Source: a virus | Direction: 5' to 3' (one strand) | IMG/VR virus record: IMGVR_UViG_3300040962_000437 | Location: 1-41,009 of that record | DNA: 41,009 nucleotides | Shown: in pieces, positions 23,475 to 31,166 of the stretch | How positions within the stretch are numbered: the first letter of the stretch is position 1 | Layout: every line of letters starts with the position of its first letter | Notes under the pieces: model-generated | What the model was told of the DNA's origin: nothing | The model's database searches: none | What the model saw: the letters and a program-made list of their open reading frames with translations, nothing else | Position numbers and translations under genes: made by a program

Positions 23475-24104
23475 ATGACAGATTCAGCACAAAAGTTTAT
23501 TCCATCCCCAAGAAGTCAAGACTGTAGCAAACACGTCGGTGGTTGGGGAATACCAATGACTGACTTTGAATATATTTGGTATGGCAATAAAAGTGAAGAT
23601 GATTATCCAGATGAAGCTTGTGAACCGTATTATCACAAGAAAGCACAAATTAATGCCATTCAAGTCAATGACACATTAGCTGGTAGTGGTGATAGTGGAA
23701 AAGGATCTCTTACTATTAATGCAAATACTATTAATGCAAATAATTTTAGTTCTGAATCTAAATTTTTTGATATACCTCATCCAACTAAGAAGAACAAAAG
23801 ACTTCTTCACGGTTGTTTAGAGGGACCGGAGCTAGGTGTTTATGTTCGTGGAAGATTAACAAATGAAACTGTAATTGAACTTCCAGATTACTGGATGGGT
23901 CTTGTAGACCCAGAAACAATAACAGTAACTCTTACGCAAATTGGATCATCTCAAGATCTTATTGTTGAAAAAATTGAGTGGGGTAGAAAAGTTAAAATTA
24001 AATCGGGAAGTGGATCTAATATTGATTGTTTTTATACAGTCTATGCCATGCGTAAAGACGTGCCAGTGCTGGAAGTGGAGCAAGATGTTGACGCTGCTCC
24101 CTGA
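23475..24104 (+). CDS. Structural protein with the same module, paralog 2
   Basis: The 209-residue product has an N-terminal region of its own (about residues 1-90, with HVGGWGIPMTDFEYIWYGN) and then the module of its neighbour: FFDIPHPTKKNKRLLHGCLE, GPELGVYVRGRLTNETVIEL, PDYWMGLVDPETITVTLTQI, and CFYTVYAMRKDVPV. The two modules line up without large gaps, although N-termini differ, so only the C-terminal unit was duplicated or exchanged. AGGAG (23462-23466) precedes the ATG. The last 17 codons hold a host-like promoter (24088-24116) for the next, different class of genes. Confidence 0.65.
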   Translation: MTDSAQKFIPSPRSQDCSKHVGGWGIPMTDFEYIWYGNKSEDDYPDEACEPYYHKKAQINAIQVNDTLAGSGDSGKGSLTINANTINANNFSSESKFFDIPHPTKKNKRLLHGCLEGPELGVYVRGRLTNETVIELPDYWMGLVDPETITVTLTQIGSSQDLIVEKIEWGRKVKIKSGSGSNIDCFYTVYAMRKDVPVLEVEQDVDAAP

Positions 24105-24116
24105 CCGTATTATAAT
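24088..24116 (+). promoter_or_regulatory. Sigma70-like promoter of the small-gene and tRNA island
   Basis: TTGACG (24088-24093), 17 bases, TATAAT (24111-24116), the same hexamers and spacing as the promoter at 540-568. The -35 box is inside the structural gene that ends at 24104, and the start would fall near 24123, 17 bases before the ATG at 24140. It separates the late tail genes upstream from small genes of an early type. Confidence 0.75.
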
Positions 24117-24139
24117 AAACAGGTAATCAAACGAACCTC

Positions 24140-24322
24140 ATGCAAGACGAGTACCTGACCCGGTGTGTTGTTGATCCTGTGAAGCGTAAGTTCTTCCTAT
24201 ATTCTAATGAAGGGGAAGAGCGTGTCGTGGACTGCGATACAGTGGATCAATTCATGGCAGTTCTTGAGTTGTGCCGTGACAACCTTGACGAAGATACACT
24301 GGCGTATGCTGACCCCCTCTGA
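24140..24322 (+). CDS. Small conserved cyanophage protein
   Basis: This codes for 60 residues, MQDEYLTRCVVDPVKRKFFL followed by YSNEGEERVVDCDTVDQFMAVLELCRDNLDEDTLAYADPL in two pieces: strands of the form 'VVD-P-x-KRKF-LYSNEG' and a C-terminal helix. I recall close relatives of this length in cyanomyophage genomes, with no known function. It is the first gene after the sigma70-like promoter, with a weak SD and a short leader. The fold suggested by the strands plus helix is small and soluble. Base composition is higher in G+C than in the neighbouring tail genes. Confidence 0.65.
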   Translation: MQDEYLTRCVVDPVKRKFFLYSNEGEERVVDCDTVDQFMAVLELCRDNLDEDTLAYADPL

Positions 24323-24328
24323 GGAAAA

Positions 24329-24511
24329 ATGACTTTCAATTCCAAAAAAGTCGCAAAAAAAATTCCGGCAAAAATTTACCCTGAGGGGTTTTATAAAGAA
24401 ATACTAGAGTGCTACGACTATGAGACCAGAAACCCGTCAATCTATGGAAATGTTATTCACTGCGAAGTGGAATCTTCCAAAAGCAGCAAAAAACGCAGGT
24501 CTGACAAATAA
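24329..24511 (+). CDS. Doubtful small ORF over the repeated motif
   Basis: A 60-codon frame with GAGG four bases before its ATG. It lies across the A-tract/CCGG motif (24346-24384), and 92 bases of it overlap the better-supported gene at 24420 in another frame. The translated Lys/Ser-rich sequence (ending SSKSSKKRRSDK) looks like what an A-rich non-coding stretch would give. I list it so that it can be checked, but the gene at 24420 explains the region better. Confidence 0.25.
   Translation: MTFNSKKVAKKIPAKIYPEGFYKEILECYDYETRNPSIYGNVIHCEVESSKSSKKRRSDK
24346..24384 (+). repeat. A-tract/CCGG motif (copy 2)
   Basis: Elements in order: AAAAGTCGC, eight A, TTCCGGC, five A, TTTACCCT. Compare the copy at 3374-3413 before gp59. 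Here the motif ends about 36 bases before the ATG of the gene at 24420. The hairpin arms of copy 1 are not conserved, which favours a sequence-specific protein site over an RNA structure. Confidence 0.5.
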
Positions 24512-24572
24512 AGAAATGAAGATTACATTTAACGAATATTGTTCATTTCACCCTCCTACTTGGGAGGAGTGA
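24420..24572 (+). CDS. Small conserved protein with helix-turn-helix-like pattern
   Basis: This codes for 50 residues, MRPETRQSMEMLFTAKWNLP, then KAAKNAGLTNKEMKITFNEY and CSFHPPTWEE. The spacing 'LPKAAKNAGLTNKEMKITFNEY' (A-x-x-x-G-L-T-x-x-x-x) resembles a helix-turn-helix, but it is too short to be sure. I recall near-identical proteins (starting MRPETR and ending HPPTWEE) in many cyanomyophages. The product would be small and basic to neutral. It ends six bases before the tRNA gene, so the two probably share a transcript from 24088-24116. Translation probably depends on GAGG at 24383-24386 only weakly; no strong SD is visible. Confidence 0.65.
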   Translation: MRPETRQSMEMLFTAKWNLPKAAKNAGLTNKEMKITFNEYCSFHPPTWEE

Positions 24573-24578
24573 TTCCTT

Positions 24579-24662
24579 GGGAGCGTGGCGGAATCGGTAG
24601 ACGCACCAGACTTAAAATCTGTTGAGAATTATCTCGTGGGGGTTCAAGTCCCCCCGCTCCTA
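24579..24662 (+). tRNA. tRNA-Leu (anticodon UAA)
   Basis: The 84-base gene folds as a class II tRNA: acceptor GGGAGCG (24579-24585) with CGCTCCT (24655-24661), the first pair being G-U; a D arm with GCGG and GGTAGACGC; an anticodon loop CTTAAAA with anticodon TAA at 24613-24615; a long variable arm as in Leu tRNAs; and a T arm GGGGG/TTCAAGT/CCCCC. CCA is not encoded and must be added. It reads UUA (and UUG by wobble) codons, which are frequent in the AT-rich tail genes. Confidence 0.97.
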
Positions 24663-24693
24663 TTCTAAATATATTGGGGTACACTATAAACCC

Positions 24694-24966
24694 ATGAAAT
24701 ACCATATAGACACAAAGTATGCTTGGTACGATCATGAGGGAGAACATCTTGTATTATTATATTTGATTCAAAACATTCCATTTACCTTTGATGAACTCCC
24801 AGAAGTAGCTAGACAAAATCCAAGTGTAATACAACTAGCAAATTCTCATCCGAGATTGACTGCTGAGGATCTGTATAAATCTGCCATGTACCTTATGATG
24901 GAAGAATGCAATCCATTAGTGTATGAGCTAGAATTAGAAAATCCAGAATTGTTGCCTGTAGACTAA
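24694..24966 (+). CDS. Small hypothetical protein after the tRNA
   Basis: This codes for 90 residues, MKYHIDTKYAWYDHEGEHLV and then a helical part (LLYLIQNIPFTFDELPEVAR, QNPSVIQLANSHPRLTAEDL) rich in Leu and Glu. No family is recognised. The frame extends upstream through the tRNA, so ATG 24694 is the first usable start; there is no good SD. TATAAA at 24686-24691 lies just before the start, but no -35 box is convincing. The stop overlaps the next start (TAATG), so both are co-translated. Confidence 0.6.
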   Translation: MKYHIDTKYAWYDHEGEHLVLLYLIQNIPFTFDELPEVARQNPSVIQLANSHPRLTAEDLYKSAMYLMMEECNPLVYELELENPELLPVD

Positions 24967-25136
24967 TGGTTATAAATTTATGGTATAATGACAAGATGGA
25001 AGAATGGCGTTGGTCATTGACAGAAACTACAATTATGACTCAACACACGGGAGGTCAAAAAGAACTTCGTTGTGCCATGAATGATGTTGCAAAAACCGTT
25101 GAATATATACTTGACAATGAGTTAAAAGAAGGATAA
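24966..25136 (+). CDS. Small hypothetical protein, last of the island
   Basis: This codes for 56 residues, MVINLWYNDKMEEWRWSLTE at the start. The start at 24966 overlaps the preceding stop (TAATG). A second in-frame ATG at 24996 would give 46 residues and would fit transcription from the extended -10 element at 24981-24989. I prefer the longer one because Trp-rich NLWY-x-x-x-M-x-EWRW patterns occur at the N-terminus of similar cyanophage proteins, as far as I recall. The C-terminal half is helical (AMNDVAKTVEYILDNELKEG). A strong terminator follows 27 bases after the stop. The function is unknown. Confidence 0.55.
   Translation: MVINLWYNDKMEEWRWSLTETTIMTQHTGGQKELRCAMNDVAKTVEYILDNELKEG
24981..24989 (+). 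promoter_or_regulatory. Possible extended -10 promoter
   Basis: TGGTATAAT is a perfect extended -10 element (TGnTATAAT), but no -35 box lies at the right distance. It is inside the coding start of the gene at 24966 and would produce a leaderless-type transcript at the ATG at 24996. Could be chance in A/T-rich codons. Confidence 0.3.
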
Positions 25137-25163
25137 TATATAAAGGTGTGAAGGAAGTGCGAA

Positions 25164-25196
25164 AAGGGCGACCCCTATATAGGGTTGCCCTTTTTT
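25164..25196 (+). terminator. Rho-independent terminator closing the island
   Basis: AAGGGCGACCC (25164-25174) and GGGTTGCCCTT (25182-25192) pair over 11 positions with a single G-U, around a CTATATA loop (25175-25181), and a T run ends at 25196. Its strength would insulate the early-type island from the late fibre genes behind it. Confidence 0.9.
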
Positions 25197-25201
25197 CGTT
25201 T

Positions 25202-25209
25202 GATAAATA
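25202..25209 (+). promoter_or_regulatory. Late-promoter octamer GATAAATA
   Basis: GATAAATA starts just after the terminator and lies 29 bases before the ATG at 25239. It is the only visible promoter for the fibre gene block that follows, and the terminator in front makes it necessary. Confidence 0.7.
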
Positions 25210-25238
25210 ATCCATAACAGAACTTATAGTGTAATAAG

Positions 25239-28200
25239 ATGGGTCTTTCCAGATTAGATAATTTTCTGAAATCTACTCGCGGTACTATTCTTTACGTTGA
25301 TCCGAATAGTTTAGACGCCACAGATAGTATCGAAAATAAAGGTAATTCATTGACTCGTCCCTTTAAAACGATTCAACGTGCGTTGATAGAATCTGCCAGA
25401 TTTTCATATCAAAGGGGACTTAATAACGATAGATTTGCTAATACTACAATCTTATTGTATCCGGGGGAGCATTTTGTAGACAATAGACCTGGATTTATAC
25501 CAGATGGTTCAAATAATTACAGACTAAGGGATGGAACAACTTCAAATGATCTTCCACCTTTAGATTTAACATCTAATTTAAATCTGGAATCACCTAATAA
25601 TGAATTATATAAACTTAATAGTATAAATGGAGGGGTGATTCTTCCAAGAGGAACATCGATTGTTGGTCTTGATTTAAGAAAAACTAAAATTCGTCCAAAA
25701 TATGTTCCAGATCCTCAAAACGATAATATTGCCAGATCTGCTGTATTCAGAGTAACTGGTGGATGTTACTTGTGGCAGTTCTCAATTTTTGATGGTGATC
25801 CTAATGGTGTTGTATATAAAGATTATACCTCAAATACTTTTGTACCAAATTTTTCACACCATAAACTAACTTGTTTTGAATATGCAGACGGTGTGAATAA
25901 TGTAAGCATTGATGATGCTTTTATGACATACTCCAGCACCAGAACAGATCTGGACATGTACTATGAGAAAGTTGGTCTCGTATATGGTCAATCTTCTGGT
26001 CGTCCTATTGAGCCAGATTATCCATCTGCGGGTGTTGATATTCAACCCAAGATTGATGAGTTTCGTATTGTTGGATCAACGGGTCAAAGTGTAGGCATTT
26101 CCAGTATTAAAGCTGGTGACGGAACTACTGCTAGTAATGTAATCACGGTCACAACATCATCTGCAGTATCTGGTCTCGACGTAGATACCCCTTTCCGTAT
26201 TGAGGGCATATCAGCAACTGGATATAATGGGCAGTTTGTTGTATCAGAAAAAACATCAAGCACTGAAATTAAATATCAAACTCAAAATGCTCCATCAAAT
26301 CCACTGCCAACGGTGGCTGGATCAACTTTATCATTGTCATCTGATACTGTTACTTCCGCATCTCCATATATTTTTAACATCTCATTGAGATCTGTTTTTG
26401 GTATGTGCGGAATGGAGGCAGATGGTACTAAAGCAACTGGATTTAGATCAATGGTTGTTGCACAATTTACCGGTATTGGATTGCAGAAGGATGATAATGC
26501 TTTTGTTAAATATAATGAAAGTTCTCCACCAACTGGAACTTATGATGATAGCACAGTTGCTGGAAATGAAACTTTAAGTAACAATTCAAAGGCAAGATAT
26601 AAACCATCTTATAGAAACTTTCATGTAAAGGTATCAAATAATTCCTTCATCCAAGCAGTTTCTATCTTTGCAATCGGATTTGCAGAACACTTTGTTACTG
26701 AGAATGGTGGTGACATATCCTTAACAAACTCTAACTCTAACTTTGGTGCAAATGCTCTTACCTCTGTTGGATTTAGAACAGATGCGTTTACTCAAGATAA
26801 TCAAGGATATATTACTCATATTATTCCACCAAAACAGATTCCACTTACAGAATCCTCTATTGAATTTGAATCTATTGATGTTACAAAAACAGATAGAGTT
26901 GCTGGTGTTGGATCCACAGGAAATCTTTATTTACTTGATAAAACAAACGTTGATGCACCACCAGAAAATGTTTTAGAGGGATTTAGGGTAGGTGCAAGAA
27001 CTAATGATCAACTAAGAGTTTTAATTTCTCAAGCAGGTATTGTCACCGAATATTCTGCTCGTATTGTTATGCCTGACAATACTGATAATCCTGAGTCTAG
27101 CGCAGAAAAAGTATTTGATGTAAAAAGAATAGCAGGTGTTAATAGTATCGGTGCATTTAGTGACGGTAGTAATGCTAATGTTATTACCTTAACCGGAGCA
27201 CATAATTTTATTAATGGAGAATCCGTTCGTGTACTAAGTGACACCGGACAACTTCCCGATGGACTGACTGCTAATGTGGTTGCTTTTGCGATCACTACTG
27301 GATCTGGTATCACAACTAATACAAATATTAAACTTGCAAAAACTCTTAATGATGCTATAAATGGAACACCTCTTACGATTAACGAAAAAGGTGGATCACT
27401 TAAGGTTGTAAGTAGAGTATCTGATAAAAATTCTGGAGATATTGGACATCCAGTTCAATATGATTCCACTAATTCTCAATGGTATATTAAGGTAGCTACC
27501 GCATCAACAGAAAATAGTATCTATCCAACCATTGTAAGTTTAGGCACAACTTCACTTGGTCAAGCCACACCAAGAACATTTATCAATAGAAAATCTGATA
27601 CAAGATCTTCTATTGATAGAACTTATAGAATGAGATATGTTATCCCACAAAATTCTGGTGCTGCAGCACGACCACCTATTGAAGGATTCATTATTCAGGA
27701 ATCTAATACGTCCATAGGTTCAACTGATTCAGAGATTCAAACCTATTTTGGAAGTGGTTCTCTTACAAATGTAAATCAACAAAGAAATTTCAGATTTATA
27801 TCTGGTGCTAGTTGGGATGGATCTAGTGCTATCATTGACACTGAACTGCCACACAACCTTTCAGTTGGATCATTAGTTGCTATAAAAAATATTACAAGTA
27901 CAAATAACTCTACAGGCACACAAAATCTAGGATTTAATAGACATTTTAGTGTGACAGGTATTTCTAGTTCAAAAACCTTTACAGTTGGATTGACTACCGA
28001 CCCAGGAACGTTTACGAATGATGTTGATACAAGAACGACATCACTTCCTTACTTTGAACGTAAAAAGTATTCTAATACTTACTATGTTTATAGACTGTCG
28101 GAAGCTCAAAAATATATCAATGGAGAGCAAGATGGTGTTTACTATGTAAGTGTTCTCAATGCATCAAATGCTCCAACCGTTTCTCCATTTACTGGCGATC

Positions 28201-31160
28201 AATATTCACAACCAGTTAAAGAACTTTTTCCACAAACAAGTAGAGATAATCCTGTCTCTGACCCAGATGCCGCAACTTGTTTTGCAACATCTAGTTTAAT
28301 TGGTCTCGTTGAAACTGATGACCCAAGAAAAAGTGTTACAAAAGAGACTGTTAACAAAATAAATGATGATAAAAATATTGGTATAGGAATTACTGATATA
28401 TCATCAGCAACTGGTGTTGATCATACTATACACACTCAGTATGATCATGGTCTGAATAGAGTCACTCAACTTTCTATTGTAGATGGTGGTGCGGGATATG
28501 GATCTGGATCTGCAGGAGATATTTACAATGCTAAATTGGTATCAATTGGTTCCTCTGTTACGGGAAAACATGCAACAGCAAAACTAACTGTTAATGCAAG
28601 TGGAACTATCACTGCCGTGAAAGTCATGGACGGTGGTTCCGCATATGGTATTGGCAACACAATGAACGTTGTTGGGGTTACTACTACTGGATCATTCTCT
28701 CAAGCAGTGGTTCAAGTTAGTAAAATTTATAATAATGTAGGTGATACCATAAGAATGGTTGGAGTGAAATCCGATTCCTACTCCGATTATAATCAACTTT
28801 ATAGGATTACTGATGTTGCAATTGGATCTGCCACTACAGTTAGTGTCGCAGCAGCATCATCCATCTCAGCAGATAAGATATCGGGATCAATCGGTGCTAC
28901 TTTAACATCAGATGCGTATTTCTATGTAACTGGCGAAGCAATCAATGTCAATACCTTTACATATACAGGTGTGTCTGGTATCGCTACCGTGACCACACAT
29001 AATAGACATGGATTATCTGTTGATAGAAAAGTAAAAATTGCTGGAGCAGATCAGACTCAATATAATGGTTCATTCATTGTCACTAAAATTAATTCTCTCA
29101 CTTCATTTGAAGTTCAACTTGGTGTTAGCACTTTAGCTCCATCCGCCTCTGGAACTATTTTTGCTCTTCCTGAGGGATTCACTTCTAATGATGGTAATAT
29201 CACCGTTGAAAATGAAAACTTGTCTGGACGCATGATTCCAACCTATGCTGGAATTACCACCACAATATCGTCGGCAATTGCAAATGCTACAACTGATCAA
29301 ATTTCAATACAGTCAATAGGTGATCTTGACATTAATATTGGTGATTACTTAATGATTAATAGTGAGATAATGAGAGTCAAGACCACAACAACTGGTTCAA
29401 ATCCAGTTTCTGTATTCCGTGGTATTCTTGGATCAAAAGCAACTTCTCATGTAATCAACTCTGTAATTAGAAGAGTAAGAATTGAACCTATTGAACTTAG
29501 AAGACACTCAATTATTCGTGCTTCAGGACATACATTTGAGTACGTAGGATTTGGACCTGGTAATTACTCTACTGCATTCCCAGATAAACATGATCGTGCT
29601 ATTTCTGTTGATGAAGAACTGTTATCACAGTCTGGTAAAAGAGATGGTGGAATTAACTTCTATACTGGAATGAATGATAGGGGTATTTCATATTCTGGTA
29701 ATAAACGTCTTAGTACAATCACTGGTAGAGAAGAAATTTTTGACACTCCTGTAGAAACTATAGAGGGTGAAGATATTGCAGAACTTCCAAATCTTAATGT
29801 TATTGAACCTGTAGAAGGTGTATTCTCAAGATCGATTAAAGTTGAGGGTGGTCCAGATAACAAGGTTATCTCTAAATTTAATGGACCCATTATTGTTAAC
29901 AATAAACTGACGATTAATTCACCTAAGGGTGTTGAATCTAACTCACTATTCTTACAAGGAGACGCAACAGTATCTAGAAAATATACTGTTGGTATTGCAA
30001 CTCCAACATTGTCTGGTAACCCAGGTGATTTAGTATACAATGCTAATCCGACTGATGGCGATTATGTTGGTTGGATATACAGTGTTCAAAATGATTGGCG
30101 TCGTTTTGGTGCTATCAGTTTAGAAACTGATTCCAACGTCATGGTATTTAATAAGGTTGGTGTTGGAACTACCGGACCTGGTGAAGCAACATTTAAAATT
30201 GGTGCTGGAACAACTCAACTTTCAGTCGATGGAGACGGAGTTGGTATTGGTACAACTGCCAATGGATATAAACTGCACGTCTTTGGGGATGTCAATATTG
30301 GTGGCAATATTAATGCTGGAGTTGTTACTGGAACATCTTTCCACGGTGATGGTTCAAATCTAACGAGTATTAATGTATCTGCTGCTGGTTGGACAAACGA
30401 AGGAGGTATTCTTTATAATACTTCTCTCGGATCTGTTGGTATCGGAACATCTGTAACCAGTGTTAACTTAACAGTTGGTGATATTCATGAAAATGCCGGT
30501 GCTGGTAGAAGCACAACTTTATTAGTTCATGGGCAGGGTACTTTTACCGGTATAGTTACGACTAAAGATGCGATAGTTGTTGGTGTTCTTACTGCATCAG
30601 ATTATGATCTTGATAATAGTTCAACTGGTAGAATAAATGTTGGTATTGCAACTATCGGAACACTAAATGTTGGAACTGGTGGAACAATCATTACATCATC
30701 AAATTCAGTTGGTGTTGGATCTGTCGGTATTAACTCCACCACGCCTCAGGCAACACTTGATATTGATGGACATACACTCTTCAAGACTTACTCTGAGAGA
30801 GTTAAGTATCTTGATATCTCATCTAACGTTGTTACGGTTGATCTTTCACAGGCTCAGACATTCATTTGTACTGCTACTTCGGATATTACGCAATTTACTT
30901 TGACTAATTTACCAATTCAAGCAACCTCATTTACATTAAGAGTTGAGCAGGATGCAACAGGCAGTCGTTCTGTTGGTATAGATACATTTAAGACCACTGG
31001 TGGTTCCACAATTCCAGTCTACTGGCCAGGAAATGTTGTGCCACAAGTTACGACAACCGCAAGTAGAACTGACATTTATTCATTCAAGATTTTTGATGGT
31101 TCAAATCCAACAACATCTGGTCTCTATGGCGTTGTAAGTGGTCAAAACTTCCTGAACTGA
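25239..31160 (+). CDS. Very large tail fibre or tailspike-like protein
   Basis: The 1973-residue product opens MGLSRLDNFLKSTRGTILYV, then DPNSLDATDSI and RPFKTIQRALIESARFSYQR with TTILLYPGEHF. The sequence 'YVDP-x-x-x-DA-x-D-x-x-x-G-x-x-x-x-PFKTIQRAL-x-x-A' then a 'LYPGEHF'-like turn is the start of many right-handed beta-helix (pectin-lyase-fold) spikes. Middle parts contain repeated beta domains with short 'GA-x-x-F/YNG-x-F-x-V' modules (e.g. GYNGQFVVSE, QYNGSFIVTK). The C-terminal 450 residues have tail-fibre repeats such as NVGIGTT/VGIGTT with DGSNLTSINV. It would contact the host surface. Late promoter at 25202. The gene ends six bases before the next. No enzymatic motif is clear. Confidence 0.75.
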   Translation: MGLSRLDNFLKSTRGTILYVDPNSLDATDSIENKGNSLTRPFKTIQRALIESARFSYQRGLNNDRFANTTILLYPGEHFVDNRPGFIPDGSNNYRLRDGTTSNDLPPLDLTSNLNLESPNNELYKLNSINGGVILPRGTSIVGLDLRKTKIRPKYVPDPQNDNIARSAVFRVTGGCYLWQFSIFDGDPNGVVYKDYTSNTFVPNFSHHKLTCFEYADGVNNVSIDDAFMTYSSTRTDLDMYYEKVGLVYGQSSGRPIEPDYPSAGVDIQPKIDEFRIVGSTGQSVGISSIKAGDGTTASNVITVTTSSAVSGLDVDTPFRIEGISATGYNGQFVVSEKTSSTEIKYQTQNAPSNPLPTVAGSTLSLSSDTVTSASPYIFNISLRSVFGMCGMEADGTKATGFRSMVVAQFTGIGLQKDDNAFVKYNESSPPTGTYDDSTVAGNETLSNNSKARYKPSYRNFHVKVSNNSFIQAVSIFAIGFAEHFVTENGGDISLTNSNSNFGANALTSVGFRTDAFTQDNQGYITHIIPPKQIPLTESSIEFESIDVTKTDRVAGVGSTGNLYLLDKTNVDAPPENVLEGFRVGARTNDQLRVLISQAGIVTEYSARIVMPDNTDNPESSAEKVFDVKRIAGVNSIGAFSDGSNANVITLTGAHNFINGESVRVLSDTGQLPDGLTANVVAFAITTGSGITTNTNIKLAKTLNDAINGTPLTINEKGGSLKVVSRVSDKNSGDIGHPVQYDSTNSQWYIKVATASTENSIYPTIVSLGTTSLGQATPRTFINRKSDTRSSIDRTYRMRYVIPQNSGAAARPPIEGFIIQESNTSIGSTDSEIQTYFGSGSLTNVNQQRNFRFISGASWDGSSAIIDTELPHNLSVGSLVAIKNITSTNNSTGTQNLGFNRHFSVTGISSSKTFTVGLTTDPGTFTNDVDTRTTSLPYFERKKYSNTYYVYRLSEAQKYINGEQDGVYYVSVLNASNAPTVSPFTGDQYSQPVKELFPQTSRDNPVSDPDAATCFATSSLIGLVETDDPRKSVTKETVNKINDDKNIGIGITDISSATGVDHTIHTQYDHGLNRVTQLSIVDGGAGYGSGSAGDIYNAKLVSIGSSVTGKHATAKLTVNASGTITAVKVMDGGSAYGIGNTMNVVGVTTTGSFSQAVVQVSKIYNNVGDTIRMVGVKSDSYSDYNQLYRITDVAIGSATTVSVAAASSISADKISGSIGATLTSDAYFYVTGEAINVNTFTYTGVSGIATVTTHNRHGLSVDRKVKIAGADQTQYNGSFIVTKINSLTSFEVQLGVSTLAPSASGTIFALPEGFTSNDGNITVENENLSGRMIPTYAGITTTISSAIANATTDQISIQSIGDLDINIGDYLMINSEIMRVKTTTTGSNPVSVFRGILGSKATSHVINSVIRRVRIEPIELRRHSIIRASGHTFEYVGFGPGNYSTAFPDKHDRAISVDEELLSQSGKRDGGINFYTGMNDRGISYSGNKRLSTITGREEIFDTPVETIEGEDIAELPNLNVIEPVEGVFSRSIKVEGGPDNKVISKFNGPIIVNNKLTINSPKGVESNSLFLQGDATVSRKYTVGIATPTLSGNPGDLVYNANPTDGDYVGWIYSVQNDWRRFGAISLETDSNVMVFNKVGVGTTGPGEATFKIGAGTTQLSVDGDGVGIGTTANGYKLHVFGDVNIGGNINAGVVTGTSFHGDGSNLTSINVSAAGWTNEGGILYNTSLGSVGIGTSVTSVNLTVGDIHENAGAGRSTTLLVHGQGTFTGIVTTKDAIVVGVLTASDYDLDNSSTGRINVGIATIGTLNVGTGGTIITSSNSVGVGSVGINSTTPQATLDIDGHTLFKTYSERVKYLDISSNVVTVDLSQAQTFICTATSDITQFTLTNLPIQATSFTLRVEQDATGSRSVGIDTFKTTGGSTIPVYWPGNVVPQVTTTASRTDIYSFKIFDGSNPTTSGLYGVVSGQNFLN

Positions 31161-31166
31161 TAACAA

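Noticed and set aside
24556-24747. Minus-strand ORF across the tRNA
   Set aside because: The plus strand folds into a good tRNA-Leu, which explains the bases.
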